Shown here piece after piece: positions 7,401-15,846 of a DNA stretch of 64,000 nt. The stretch is from Leadbetterella lacustris. Lineage in GTDB: Bacteria > Bacteroidota > Bacteroidia > Cytophagales > Spirosomataceae. A program made the translations under genes and the position numbers. Position 1 is the stretch's first letter. Every line of letters begins with the position of its first letter. Under the pieces are notes generated by a model, which made no database searches, was not told the origin of the DNA, and was given only the letters and a program-made list of their open reading frames with translations. The stretch lies in NCBI GenBank assembly GCA_965234335.1, contig OZ248435.1, forward strand, positions 62,001-126,000, read 5' to 3'.

Positions 7401-9201
7401 TAGTGACGCTAATTATAATAGTGCAATCTCCGTGGCATTTTACTTCTCCATTATTCCTGCTCCTTCCACTATTGTGGTTACCGGACCAACCAGTTTTTTT
7501 TATAATGGTAAATCGCAAGGTCCATCAAGCAATATAAAAACTGGTTCTTCTGGAGCGGTAACTTATATTTATGAAGGCAAAGACCCTACAATATACGGAC
7601 CAAGTATATTAGCTCCAATAAATGCAGGTACATATAAGGTAATGGCTAACTTAGAAGCTGACAATAATTTTTATGGTGCTACTTCTGCTTCTTTGGAATT
7701 TGATATACAAAAAATCAAACCGACTTTAGAACTGGAAGATATTGTAAAGTTTATGGGGGATCCAACTTTCAAGATTATGGCCAATAGCAACAGTAATGGT
7801 GAGATTCTGTATTCATTAGCCGATCCTAACGTAGGAGTAATTTTAGGTGATTCGGTTTCACTTTTAGGTATAGGTATTTCTACGATCACAGTGACGCAAG
7901 CCGAAACTATCAATTATACTGCTGCAATTACCAAATCTCTTTTAACCGTTAAGCCATCAGTACCTTTCGTTGAGAATGGAACTTATGTTTTGGGTTCCGC
8001 AGGAAATCCATTAAATACTAATTTGTTGATTAATCGTTTACCTGGAGCAAAGCTTAATTTTTATTCTGAAGTCAATGGTGGAAGTCCTAGTGATATTCAA
8101 CCACTTCCAGATATAGTTGGTATATATACTTTTTATGTAAGCCAGACTATAAATGGAATTGAAGGGCCAAGGGTTAAATATGTAATAACAATTTTGCCGG
8201 AGATAAAAGTAAGAAATGCAACCTATATTATTGGAGGATCAAAGAATCCTACAAATATCAGCAGCTTAGTAACTTTTATCACAAAAGGAAGTAAGCCACA
8301 ATGGTGTGATAAGGATGGAAATAACTGCACGGATATTGCTCCTGCTTTACCAACGACCGCAGGCGTCACCATCTGGTGCGTAAAGGCAATTGATACACTC
8401 ACTGGTTTAGAAAGCTCACCTTGTGTTTATGATACGGTTAAAATGATTGCACCTACCTCAGTTATGTCAATCACAAAAGTCGCATCCAAACCTTTACTTA
8501 ATTCAGATGGTACTTTTAACCTCCAGTATAAATTTACACTAAGTAACCTAACATCTGAATTGCTCGACAGTATACAAGTAACGGACGATTTACGCAAAGT
8601 CTTTGTAAGTCCAATTACTTATGAAATCATCAGCCTTAAGGTGGGTAATAAACTTACCGCAAATTCATCTTATAATGGAAATAGTGAGATTAATTTGCTA
8701 GGTTATCAGAGTCAGTTGTCGGGATTCGAGGTTGATACAATTATTCTAACAGTGAAAATTGCTCCAAATGGGTATTTTGGAGCCATAAATAATACAGCAT
8801 TAATAAGTGGGGTTTCTCCATTATTTGGAATAGTTGGACCAGTAGATTCTAAAGATTTAAATAATTCTAATAACACGGGAAGTACTAATCCAACTGTCTC
8901 AATTATTCCTGAAATAGATGTTATAATACCTTCTGGCTTCTCGCCCAATAATGATGGAATTAATGATAGTTTTGTAATTATTCGTCCCTTTAATAGCAAT
9001 GTTAGTTTGGAGGTATTTAATCGCTGGGGAAATATCGTTTATAAAAATAGTAATTATAACAATGACTGGTTTGGAATTGGGGTAGATAATTTTTTAGGAC
9101 AGGAGCTTCCAGATGGTACTTATTTTTACGTTGTAAAGATTTATGAAAAAAGTAATAATAAGGTTAAAAACTTCAATGGTTACTTATTGTTAAAACGCTA
9201 G
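4468..9201 (+). CDS. large secreted multidomain protein with T9SS type B (CHU_C) sorting domain
   Basis: 1577 residues. A hydrophobic signal segment lies at about residues 26-47 (cleavage after VVGQ), preceded by a basic extension, so the true start could be later. Order of domains: an N-terminal unique region, a Calx-beta-like domain (about 205-315), a ~200-residue beta-sandwich/Ig-like unit (316-514), a spacer Ig domain, a near-identical second copy (616-814), two MBG-like repeats (about 916-1080), further beta modules, a conserved-repeat (DUF11-like) domain, and a gliding-motility-associated C-terminal domain (IPSGFSPNNDGINDSF near 1485, RWGNIVYK, DGTYFYVVKI). By family this is a surface adhesin-like cargo exported through the type IX system. 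PorP/SprF and OmpA-type partners follow directly. Substrate unknown. Confidence 0.93.
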   Translation: MYLFYIRKYISKIKKNKQSADFKKQSLFVALILFSLSFFTPVSEVVGQNVSLSFTNGYLGTQGSNTNQANGIKKLSTLGISRVSFSQPYDGRFGQGNDLGGTIRFYLNDLTVITLTGALNWRETITGTVEVLGFVFDAGQTATINYGTGQTYTINGGSTRNVSSTLGLRTYRSTLVFTDNENRSGNAATSGLLDALNAELDNTPQPSAISLTSSSVTEGANLVYNVTLTSITTTVQAYTFSTGGTATSGSDYNTTYTFSNGVTNNLDGTITIPTGVTSFSVTVTTIDDVINESSETLILNIGSKSATGNILDNDTPTITTSGTPSAFTTCSGTASATQSFTVSGSSLTTNITISAPTGYEVSTLAASGFASSITLNQTGGSVSSTTVYLRLSASSSGTPSGNVTLTSTGATTQNIGVSGTVNTAASITTNVTSPSAVCEGGTAPSLSIVAAGTGLSYQWYSNTSNSSSGGTSIGSAGSSTYTPSVATAGTFYYYVVVTGTCSNVTSNVATVTVNAATSITSNPVDSTVIATNNVTFGVTASGVGLSYQWLISNDSGTTFNTVSNGGKYSGATTSILTITGVETAYSGYQYKCVVTGTCLSDTSNAATLTVVTLGTPTITTSGTPSAFTTCSGTASATQSFTVSGSSLTTNITISAPTGYEVSTLAASGFASSITLNQTGGSVSSTTVYLRLSASSSGTPSGNVTLTSTGATTQNIGVSGTVNTAASITTNVTSPSAVCEGGTAPSLSIVAAGSGLSYQWYSNTSNSSSGGTAIGSATSSTYTPSVATAGTFYYYVVVTGTCSNVTSNVATVIVNELPTIVLGVVNTLNTRAISFDLQFSAATGNPNQYSLVTVAPNVMAGFSPINNALLGSSPIVVPIPPSSENIYSFNIVFKNTITGCASNPTPFDVLVLKENSTIEVTGATSYYFNGLGQGPSTHIKTGSVSSVNYYYSGVGATVYSSSLTPPTAIGNYQVFAILDSDANYNSAISVAFYFSIIPAPSTIVVTGPTSFFYNGKSQGPSSNIKTGSSGAVTYIYEGKDPTIYGPSILAPINAGTYKVMANLEADNNFYGATSASLEFDIQKIKPTLELEDIVKFMGDPTFKIMANSNSNGEILYSLADPNVGVILGDSVSLLGIGISTITVTQAETINYTAAITKSLLTVKPSVPFVENGTYVLGSAGNPLNTNLLINRLPGAKLNFYSEVNGGSPSDIQPLPDIVGIYTFYVSQTINGIEGPRVKYVITILPEIKVRNATYIIGGSKNPTNISSLVTFITKGSKPQWCDKDGNNCTDIAPALPTTAGVTIWCVKAIDTLTGLESSPCVYDTVKMIAPTSVMSITKVASKPLLNSDGTFNLQYKFTLSNLTSELLDSIQVTDDLRKVFVSPITYEIISLKVGNKLTANSSYNGNSEINLLGYQSQLSGFEVDTIILTVKIAPNGYFGAINNTALISGVSPLFGIVGPVDSKDLNNSNNTGSTNPTVSIIPEIDVIIPSGFSPNNDGINDSFVIIRPFNSNVSLEVFNRWGNIVYKNSNYNNDWFGIGVDNFLGQELPDGTYFYVVKIYEKSNNKVKNFNGYLLLKR
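5413..6010 (+). repeat. intragenic direct repeat, copy 1
   Basis: About 598 bp that recur at 6313-6910, offset by exactly 900 bp. I count about 12 mismatches and no indels, so the copies are about 98% identical. It encodes one beta-sandwich plus Ig-like unit of the adhesin. Confidence 0.95.
6313..6910 (+). repeat. intragenic direct repeat, copy 2
   Basis: The second copy of the unit at 5413-6010. Recombination between the copies would delete or add 300 codons in frame. Confidence 0.95.
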
Positions 9202-9390
9202 TTGTGTAGGTTTTTGTGAAAGAAATTTAAAGACTGAATTAAAAAAATGAATGGTATGAATGATATCTTTTATATATGTACCATAGTCAAAAAGCTTGTT
9301 TAGGTTGTAGTAAAATATCAAGAAAAAACGAATAGGGAATGGATTTTTCCTAATATTAACATGTGGAATTTTATTAAAGTAAAAATAGAT

Positions 9391-10323
9391 ATGAAGATTA
9401 ATTTAAAAATATTAGTAGGGTTTAGCCTATTTTTTTTCCTTTCTTACATTAACGCAGTTGCACAAACTGAATCGATGTATTCTCAGTATATGTTTAATAC
9501 CATTAATATTAATCCTGCTTATGCAGGCAGTAGATCGGTTCCGAGCCTTAATACTTTATTTCGTAAGCAATGGGTAGGAATTCAAGGGTCACCGCAAACC
9601 ACATCTATTTCATTCGATATGCCACTTAATAATTATAAGGTGGGTCTTGGAATTCAGCTGTTAGATGATAGGCTTGGCGTAGAAAAGACAACTAGTCTGC
9701 AATTCAATTATTCATATCGGGTCAATATAAATGAGAAAGGAATTTTGGCAATGGGTATACGTGCAGGTTTTATAAATTATCGTGCTGATTATTTGGACGT
9801 AATGACTATTACCAAAAATGACCCTGTCTATTCGCAAAACGTTAGTGGATTATTACCTGCTGCAGGACTCGGTGTGTACTATATGACTGATAAATTTTAT
9901 GCAGGACTATCTGTCCCTTCTCTGTTACAGACCAAAGTAAATGTTAATCGGGAAAATAATGAATTATCAAGGCTAAATAATTTGCATTTCTTTGCCACAA
10001 TGGGATATGTTTTGCCTTTGAGTGAACAAATCAAACTGAAGCCATCTCTTCTGGTAAAATCAGTAAGTGGAGCACCCATACAATTAGATGTTAACACCAA
10101 TATATGGTTGAGAGATAAGATTGCATTGGGGGTCTCATATCGCACTGGAGATGCAGTGGTAGGCTTGGTTGAATTTCAGTTGAATAACCTCTTGAGATTT
10201 GGTTATGCGTATGACATTACAACATCAAAACTAAAATTACATAACCAAGGATCCCACGAAATTATGCTTAGGTATGAGTTTGGATCAGTAAGAACTTCTA
10301 ATATGTCACCTAGATATTTTTAA
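9391..10323 (+). CDS. PorP/SprF family type IX secretion system membrane protein
   Basis: 310 residues from the ATG at 9391, which starts directly at a good signal peptide (MKINLKILVGFSLFFFLSY, ending VAQ). An in-frame ATG at 9361 adds ten unlikely residues. The mature start MYSQYMFNTININPAYAGSR is diagnostic of the PorP/SprF family of 14-strand outer-membrane barrels. SprF-type proteins are needed for surface delivery of type B (CHU_C) cargo, and such a cargo lies immediately upstream. The next gene starts 2 nt after the stop, so the two are one operon. Confidence 0.93.
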   Translation: MKINLKILVGFSLFFFLSYINAVAQTESMYSQYMFNTININPAYAGSRSVPSLNTLFRKQWVGIQGSPQTTSISFDMPLNNYKVGLGIQLLDDRLGVEKTTSLQFNYSYRVNINEKGILAMGIRAGFINYRADYLDVMTITKNDPVYSQNVSGLLPAAGLGVYYMTDKFYAGLSVPSLLQTKVNVNRENNELSRLNNLHFFATMGYVLPLSEQIKLKPSLLVKSVSGAPIQLDVNTNIWLRDKIALGVSYRTGDAVVGLVEFQLNNLLRFGYAYDITTSKLKLHNQGSHEIMLRYEFGSVRTSNMSPRYF

Positions 10324-10324
10324 A

Positions 10325-11764
10325 ATGAAAGTAAAGGCAATTTTAATATTGTTACTATTTCTTAAGTTAGAAATGGTATCGTCTCAAGCACCAAAAGATA
10401 AATATGCTTTTTTGTTGAAAGCTGGAAACAAGGAGTTCGCTTCATTCCATTATAAATATGCTCTAACCTTTTATCAGGAGTATTATAAAAAAAATAGCCA
10501 TAGTTTTGAAACACTTCAGTTGATTGGGGATTGTTATTACAAAATGCTTAACTATGATGATGCCTTGCAGATTTATACATCTCTACCCGTAAAAAGCACA
10601 CCTGTGCTAGAAAAAATAGCTGAATTGTATGCTTGGAAACAAGATTATAATGAAGCAAAAAATGCTTATTATAGACTTAACTCACGAACCAAATCCGATG
10701 CTAGAAGTAGTTATTACCTCGAACGAATAAGCGGTTTTGATAAAATAAATGATTTTTACAAGGATTCCCTTGATTGGAAAGTAAAATTTCTAAATATCAA
10801 TTCAGCAGCTAACGAACAAAGTCCCCTCTTTTTTCAGAATGGGCTACTATTTGTATCTAATAGAAATACAGGTAATTTTCAGCCTAACTCGTATGGGTGG
10901 AATGGGGAAAATAAAGACCATATTTATTTTTTGAAAGATCGGTCAACTTTATTTGAGATTAATCCAAATTCAATCAAAAAAGTATTAGAGGAGAAAATTG
11001 AATTTTTAATCGATAGAACTCCAGCAACAAGCAATGACAATAACACACTAACAAAAAAACGTGTGAAATACAAAAAGGAATACGAAGTTAATAGTGTTCC
11101 TTTGTTTGAAGAAGGCTTAAAACTTATGGCTAATGTTGGCCCTTTAAGTATGACTGGAGATGGAAATGTTATTTATTTTACCCGTAATCGTTCTGACAAA
11201 GTAAATGGAGTGAATTTGCTAGAAGTTTGTAAAATAGAAAAGACTTCAAACAAATGGGGCAATGTAATAGTACTTTCATTAAATGTACCAACAGCCTCCA
11301 GTTTTCACCCTTTTATAAATTCTTCTGGTACTACACTGTATTTTGCAAGTGATCGGGAAGGAGGTTTCGGTGGAACTGATATTTACAAAGTTGAAAAATT
11401 AAATGATACCTCATGGTCTAATCCTGTAAATTTGGGGTCCAGCGTCAATTCGCAAGGAAATGAATTATTCCCTAGCGAGAACAATAATGAATTATTTTTT
11501 AGCTCTAACGGTTGGGGAGGATTGGGTGGCTTGGATCTTTTTCAAATAAGTGAACAGCATTCAGAAAAACCAGTTAATCTTGGTTATCCCATTAACAGCA
11601 GTTCGGATGATTTTGGATTTGTTAGCACTTTAGAAGGTAAGGAAGGTTTTTTTAGTTCCAACCGTTACGGTAATGATGATTTGTTTGGATACAGATTTGA
11701 GAAGTATTTTAGTAGTATCAACGGGACTATTATTGACGCAAAAACCAAAAATATTAAGAAATGA
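10325..11764 (+). CDS. TPR/PD40 protein of the OmpA family, lacking the OmpA domain
   Basis: 479 residues: signal peptide (cleaved near VSSQ), TPR-like helices (about 25-130), PD40/WD40-like beta-propeller repeats (for example FASDREGGFGGTDIYKVEK, about 330-460), then the first strand of a carboxypeptidase-regulatory domain (INGTIIDAKTKNIKK) and a stop. Family members, including the 622-residue paralogue at 36222-38090, continue through that domain into a peptidoglycan-binding OmpA domain. Here the next ~60 codons of the regulatory domain sit in another ORF after a 40-bp gap, and the OmpA domain is gone. It may be a truncated functional partner of the PorP/SprF protein or a recent pseudogene. 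Confidence 0.85.
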   Translation: MKVKAILILLLFLKLEMVSSQAPKDKYAFLLKAGNKEFASFHYKYALTFYQEYYKKNSHSFETLQLIGDCYYKMLNYDDALQIYTSLPVKSTPVLEKIAELYAWKQDYNEAKNAYYRLNSRTKSDARSSYYLERISGFDKINDFYKDSLDWKVKFLNINSAANEQSPLFFQNGLLFVSNRNTGNFQPNSYGWNGENKDHIYFLKDRSTLFEINPNSIKKVLEEKIEFLIDRTPATSNDNNTLTKKRVKYKKEYEVNSVPLFEEGLKLMANVGPLSMTGDGNVIYFTRNRSDKVNGVNLLEVCKIEKTSNKWGNVIVLSLNVPTASSFHPFINSSGTTLYFASDREGGFGGTDIYKVEKLNDTSWSNPVNLGSSVNSQGNELFPSENNNELFFSSNGWGGLGGLDLFQISEQHSEKPVNLGYPINSSSDDFGFVSTLEGKEGFFSSNRYGNDDLFGYRFEKYFSSINGTIIDAKTKNIKK

Positions 11765-11803
11765 GTTCAACTTAAGTTAAATTTACTGCTATAGAGTAAT
11801 AAA

Positions 11804-11986
11804 ATGGCAACTGTTGATATCACCATAACCGATTCTTTCGGAAACTATAAATTTAATACCCGCCCCAATGAGAAGTATATAATAAGGATAGACGAAACAT
11901 CGGAAATTAATGGGGATAAAAGTGAGGAGATTAGAACTAACTCGAAACCAATTGATAAGGGTATATGGCTGATTCATGTAAAGTAA
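11804..11986 (+). pseudogene. detached remainder of the carboxypeptidase-regulatory domain
   Basis: A 60-residue frame (ATVDITITDSFGNYKFNTRP, then NEKYIIRIDE) with the sequence expected just after the premature stop of the preceding TPR/PD40 gene. The link region carries stops in all frames. The frame ends at TAA 11984-11986 without any OmpA-like sequence after it. Confidence 0.6.
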
Positions 11987-12089
11987 GTAGTAGTTATGAA
12001 TACAATTACCCCAAATATTTAATACTGGTGATTGAGGGGAAAAAACTTAAATTGCCATCCTAAAAATAACAAGCTAAAATTAGTTCTGA

Positions 12090-12280
12090 ATTTTAGTTAA
12101 TAGTGATTTTAGATGCTCTCGTGAAAAGAGGATATTATCGGAATTAATTCAAAACTATGAACTTCTTTCAAATCGAATTTCACTATTCGAGCAAGTTTTT
12201 TGAACAAAGCACTCAAAGAATTGGAATCAAAATTGGAGAAGGTGTCGTATAAAGACCATGGAAAAAGTACTTTATACTAA
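12090..12280 (+). pseudogene. remnant with coiled-coil character
   Basis: Two adjacent frames joined by a one-base shift near 12216 read as a continuous helical segment: LSELIQNYELLSNRISLFEQ, then NKALKELESKLEKVSYKDHG, ending at TAA 12278-12280. I do not recognise the family. The rest of 11987-12718 is AT-rich with no coding signal that I can see. Confidence 0.35.
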
Positions 12281-12718
12281 AATAGGTCAGTTCCAATAGG
12301 AGGTCTATCTGCTAAATAAAAATTGTCATGATAGCTAGAAACGGAAGGGGTAAAATATTCCTTCCACGAAAAATCTATTTAGTCTAAGTTAATACCATTT
12401 TATATATCTCGTGCAAAGTATTATTACAAGCATCAGAAGGGGAGTTATTTAACACATATTATTAGTTTAAAATTTCTACTAAAAAAAGTAGAAAAATGTA
12501 CAAGTGAACTTATAAAATCGAATAAAAAAAATAAATTACCACCTTGTTAAGGAAAATTTGTAGTCCATTATCAATAAAAAAACTTCATCGAGTCTTATCT
12601 CGGGCTGATATTATAGTGGCTAAAAAATAATTATAAGAATTTTTTGGGCTAAATAAAATCAAAAAGATTAGCTCAACCAAAATATTTTTTTGGGAAATTC
12701 AAAAATTGAAAGACTAGC

Positions 12719-13447
12719 ATGAACAGTGAAAGTATTAATGTGTTGATTTTGGAGGATGATCTATTTTTTCAAACATCTTTGAGGTATATGCTTAAGGATT
12801 CGCAGTTTAATATTGTTTGTACCATAGACAATTTGAATGTTCTTCAAAAGTGCCTTGATGAGAATGAGATTGATATATTTATTTGTGGATTGAACATCGA
12901 GGGTGAATATATCAAACGAGAAGTGCTTCTGAAAATAAGCATGTTAGGTATTCCTATAATTTGTGTCACAGCCACCTTAGACGAGGGTATATATAACGAG
13001 ATAAAAGACATCGTAAGCGGGTATTTAGTAAAGCCGTTTCACAAATTAACTCTTCACTCTACCCTAACTCTTAGCCTAAAGCAGTTTAGAAAAGATAAAT
13101 TACTTGATTTTATGGATCAAAAGTATCTTTTTATACGTACGCATGGAAGTGTTCTAGAAAAATTTAACTTCTCTGATATTCTGTATCTGGAATCACAAGG
13201 AAACTACTGTTACATTTACACAAGAAACAGGAAACTCATAGAAAAAATATCACTTACCAAATTACTTAAATACAAACTAGATGTTAGGTTTAAAAGAGTA
13301 CACCGAAAGTATGCCATTAACACCGAGTACCTAGAATCTTTGGGTGCAGCTGAACTTATTTTACTAAATAATCAGAAAATACCGATGAGCCCTACCTTTA
13401 AGTCTAATCTCAATGACATTATACGACGCAAGCTTGGCAGTCAGTAA
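12719..13447 (+). CDS. LytTR response regulator lacking the phospho-acceptor Asp
   Basis: 242 residues: receiver domain (5-120) plus LytTR DNA-binding domain (about 133-238, with YLESQGNYCYIYT and FKRVHRKYAIN). The receiver keeps the acidic pocket (E12, D13, D14), Thr84/Thr86 and Lys105 in GYLVKPF. However, the strand normally ending in Asp (D-L-V-L-L-D-I-N-L-E-G) reads D-I-F-I-C-G-L-N-I-E-G, placing Gly57 at the phosphorylation site. LytTR proteins bind direct-repeat operators and act as transcription factors; this one should not be controlled by ordinary Asp phosphorylation. No histidine kinase is adjacent. The receiver is paralogous to the one at 14517-14891. Confidence 0.92.
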   Translation: MNSESINVLILEDDLFFQTSLRYMLKDSQFNIVCTIDNLNVLQKCLDENEIDIFICGLNIEGEYIKREVLLKISMLGIPIICVTATLDEGIYNEIKDIVSGYLVKPFHKLTLHSTLTLSLKQFRKDKLLDFMDQKYLFIRTHGSVLEKFNFSDILYLESQGNYCYIYTRNRKLIEKISLTKLLKYKLDVRFKRVHRKYAINTEYLESLGAAELILLNNQKIPMSPTFKSNLNDIIRRKLGSQ

Positions 13448-13664
13448 TGATTTTCGGAAATATTAGCTGTTAAATATCGAACTCTTGTGCTAACAGCAGG
13501 ACATTGCTTGTATCAGAAACATAAACTTACGCTCCTCTAAAATAATGAAACAAAAACGAAATGTGACAACAATATGCTTCAAATAATAAAATAATTGACA
13601 TAAAGCATTTTAATAGAAAAAAGCATTATTTCAATTCTTTTTAAATACATTTGTATGGATTAAA

Positions 13665-13672
13665 TACCTTTG
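13665..13672 (+). promoter_or_regulatory. -7 element (TACCTTTG) of the HPt-like gene
   Basis: Matches TAnnTTTG and lies about 90 bp upstream of the ATG at 13763. The HPt-like gene therefore probably has its own promoter and is not co-transcribed with the LytTR gene 315 bp upstream. Confidence 0.5.
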
Positions 13673-13762
13673 CAACAAAAAAAGTACCTTATTGTTTCAG
13701 CGTTTTATAATTTAAATTCTTTAATAGTAGGCACTATAACAACCATTTAAAACTCCAAACAC

Positions 13763-14143
13763 ATGTGTACATCTTTAAACTTAAGTCATAACAATAACTA
13801 TTTAGCAGACGTTTTTGAAAGCAATACGGAACATGCCTTGGAGGTGCTAAATCTCTACAAAAAAATTATTCCAGTCCAAAAAGAAAAACTTCAAAGTTAT
13901 TTTAACAAAAGAAAAAAAGACGAATTTTACACTATTACTCGTCAAATAATGACTTCCTTCAAAATGATTGGTTTTCCTGAATTATCAGACCAATTACATG
14001 ATTTCGCAACAGATTTTAAAACTAAAACGCTAGCCGACGAGCAAGACCCCGAACTTGTAGCTATACTGAATAAAATTGACCTCACTCTTTCGTTTGTAGA
14101 ATCTGAGCTTACCAAACTTAACAACCTACCTAAGGCTCAATAG
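13763..14143 (+). CDS. HPt-domain-like protein lacking the phospho-acceptor His
   Basis: 126 residues, all-helical. Residues 13-85 align without gaps to the four-helix HPt fold of Bacteroidota phosphorelays. The active-site helix, normally A-H-K-x-K-S-S-F-x-M-I-G, reads T-R-Q-I-M-T-S-F-K-M-I-G, so Arg60 takes the place of the phosphorylated His. The rest of the helix (SFKMIGFPEL) is well conserved, which argues for a real HPt relative. No other domain is present. Its neighbours are two receivers that likewise lack their phospho-residue. Probable role: a protein-protein adaptor (inference). Confidence 0.75.
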   Translation: MCTSLNLSHNNNYLADVFESNTEHALEVLNLYKKIIPVQKEKLQSYFNKRKKDEFYTITRQIMTSFKMIGFPELSDQLHDFATDFKTKTLADEQDPELVAILNKIDLTLSFVESELTKLNNLPKAQ

Positions 14144-14516
14144 TCGGCTTTGTAATTACATTATATTTAAATTATTTGTTTTACCACATTATTCTTGTTG
14201 ATATTTTTTAAGCTTAGCTTGAAAGTGTAGCTCATGGGATGCCTGACATTGCTCAGTTTAATCTTTGCTCTATTTAAAAGTTCCAAATATTCGATATTTA
14301 TACCAAACCAGTGATGCACTCTTCAGAACCCTACACCTAATTGTTCTTTTAATATTTTGGTTAGCGAAATTTTCTCCGCATATTTTTTATAAGTGTATTG
14401 ATAAAGCAGTAGTTACCATCTGACTCCAAGTGTACTATTTCGGGGGAATTTATTTTCTCTAGTCCTATGCTTTTTTTCTTACAAAAAGGCACTTTTCATC
14501 GATAAAATCGTTGGGC

Positions 14517-14891
14517 TTAGATTCCTAGATTACTCAAGGCATTATTTAGTACAGAGAGTAAGGCATTCTTATGAAAAGGTTTGACCAAATAACCCTGTAC
14601 CAAATCTTTCAATTCTTCATACTTATTATCTTCGGCGACAGAAGAAATACATACAACAGGAATACCCTTTCTTTTTAAGTCTAAAAATAACTCTTTGGTG
14701 AGATAATTGCCTTTTATAAAAACATTCGAAATTACTAAATCGATTTTATTGAAATTTATAGATTCATCAAGCAGCGTTTGGCAATTTATAACCTTCACTA
14801 TTTCATATACGGAATCTAAAAACATATACTTGAGGGAGATTTCAAAAAACGGATCATCCTCAAGAATCAGAACTTTAAATTCTTTTTTCAC
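14517..14891 (-). CDS. stand-alone receiver domain lacking the phospho-acceptor Asp
   Basis: 124 residues, a single CheY-like domain. It aligns nearly without gaps to the receiver of the LytTR protein at 12719 (KVLILEDDPFFEISLKYMF versus NVLILEDDLFFQTSLRYML). The acidic pocket (E11, D12, D13), Ser83 and Lys104 in GYLVKPFHK are present, but the acceptor position carries Asn56 (D-L-V-I-S-N). No output domain. It is convergent with the HPt-like gene, with a 370-bp gap that holds no other gene. Confidence 0.88.
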   Translation of the reverse strand: MKKEFKVLILEDDPFFEISLKYMFLDSVYEIVKVINCQTLLDESINFNKIDLVISNVFIKGNYLTKELFLDLKRKGIPVVCISSVAEDNKYEELKDLVQGYLVKPFHKNALLSVLNNALSNLGI

Positions 14892-15040
14892 GGTCTGTAA
14901 TATTTATTCTTAGTTTATAGACTATAGCTTTCACGTTAAATTAACTTAATATTATGTAATTCATTAGAGTAGTTACATTATTCACCCAGATGCTAAAAAA
15001 AAGACTGCAAAGCCTTAGTATCTGTTAAAATATGAAAGAA

Positions 15041-15061
15041 TAGCACCTCAAAAAGGTGCTA
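15041..15061. terminator. stem-loop downstream of a minus-strand ORF
   Basis: TAGCACCT, 5-nt loop CAAAA, AGGTGCTA: a perfect 8-bp stem. It lies 32 bp after the stop of the minus-strand ORF at 15093-15356 and gives that ORF some support. Confidence 0.5.
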
Positions 15062-15092
15062 TCTATACACAAGTCACAGTATAACTAAACTC

Positions 15093-15356
15093 TTAATTAT
15101 ACCGAAACGAACCCCTCTTTGTTCTGAAATCATCATTATCAAACTTAGAGTAATGCAAAGCTAGGTGTCTACACATAAACATCAATTTCATTGCCTCTAT
15201 TGGTACATCATTAATCATTATTTGGTTACAAATAGAATCTAAATCGACATTGAAGGTAAATGTCATGGAAAATACGGCAATTATGTACATTTCTGTTAAC
15301 CACTTAAAAGACCTAAAGGCAATACATTTACTCTTGATAATTCTATAATACATCAA
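15093..15356 (-). CDS. hypothetical protein
   Basis: An 87-residue ATG-initiated frame without recognisable domains. It has one weakly hydrophobic segment (MYIIAVFSMTFTF) and a basic, aromatic tail. Its only support is length and a stem-loop just past the stop. It might be part of the neighbouring signalling cluster or noise. Confidence 0.3.
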   Translation of the reverse strand: MMYYRIIKSKCIAFRSFKWLTEMYIIAVFSMTFTFNVDLDSICNQIMINDVPIEAMKLMFMCRHLALHYSKFDNDDFRTKRGSFRYN

Positions 15357-15846
15357 CCGATTGCTATGGACTTAAAATTTATGTTCTATTTACCTTATCT
15401 AGGTCATCTTAACCTAAAAGAAAACGTATATGCTTAAAATGACATAGAGATTAGCTTTACCAAATTCCTAAATGCTAAAGATACTGGATTAATACACTTA
15501 TCAAGCTCAAAGCATTTGGCAATGATACAGCGTTTAGTTTTTATTACCATACACACGTAAATGAAAGACACATCGCATTAAGTGTCGATTCTAAATATTT
15601 TTAAATATATGATAACTAGAGAGCTGTATGTAATAGAATTCGCAATTGTTAAAGATAAACGAAACCCACTTTTATTCAATTTGTGTATTTTAGATTTCAA
15701 AATCATCAAACGAGCTCCTGTTTGATCATATTCCTTGATACTTATATAGTTTTAAATTTCATTGGTTTTGGGACTGCTGTGCATAAGTTATGTCTGAATA
15801 TTTATAGGGTGGATGCATGGGGTGTTTTAAGATTTCAAATTCCTGA
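15357..15846. other. AT-rich spacer, nothing recognised
   Basis: Only one marginal ORF (15683-15880), with a hydrophobic but unconvincing product, and no RNA gene. The 21-nt tandem array begins at the right end. Confidence 0.4.

Noticed and set aside
14144..14516. A gene between the HPt-like and receiver genes
   Set aside because: No frame longer than a few dozen codons and no coding character; these are the 3' regions of two convergent genes.
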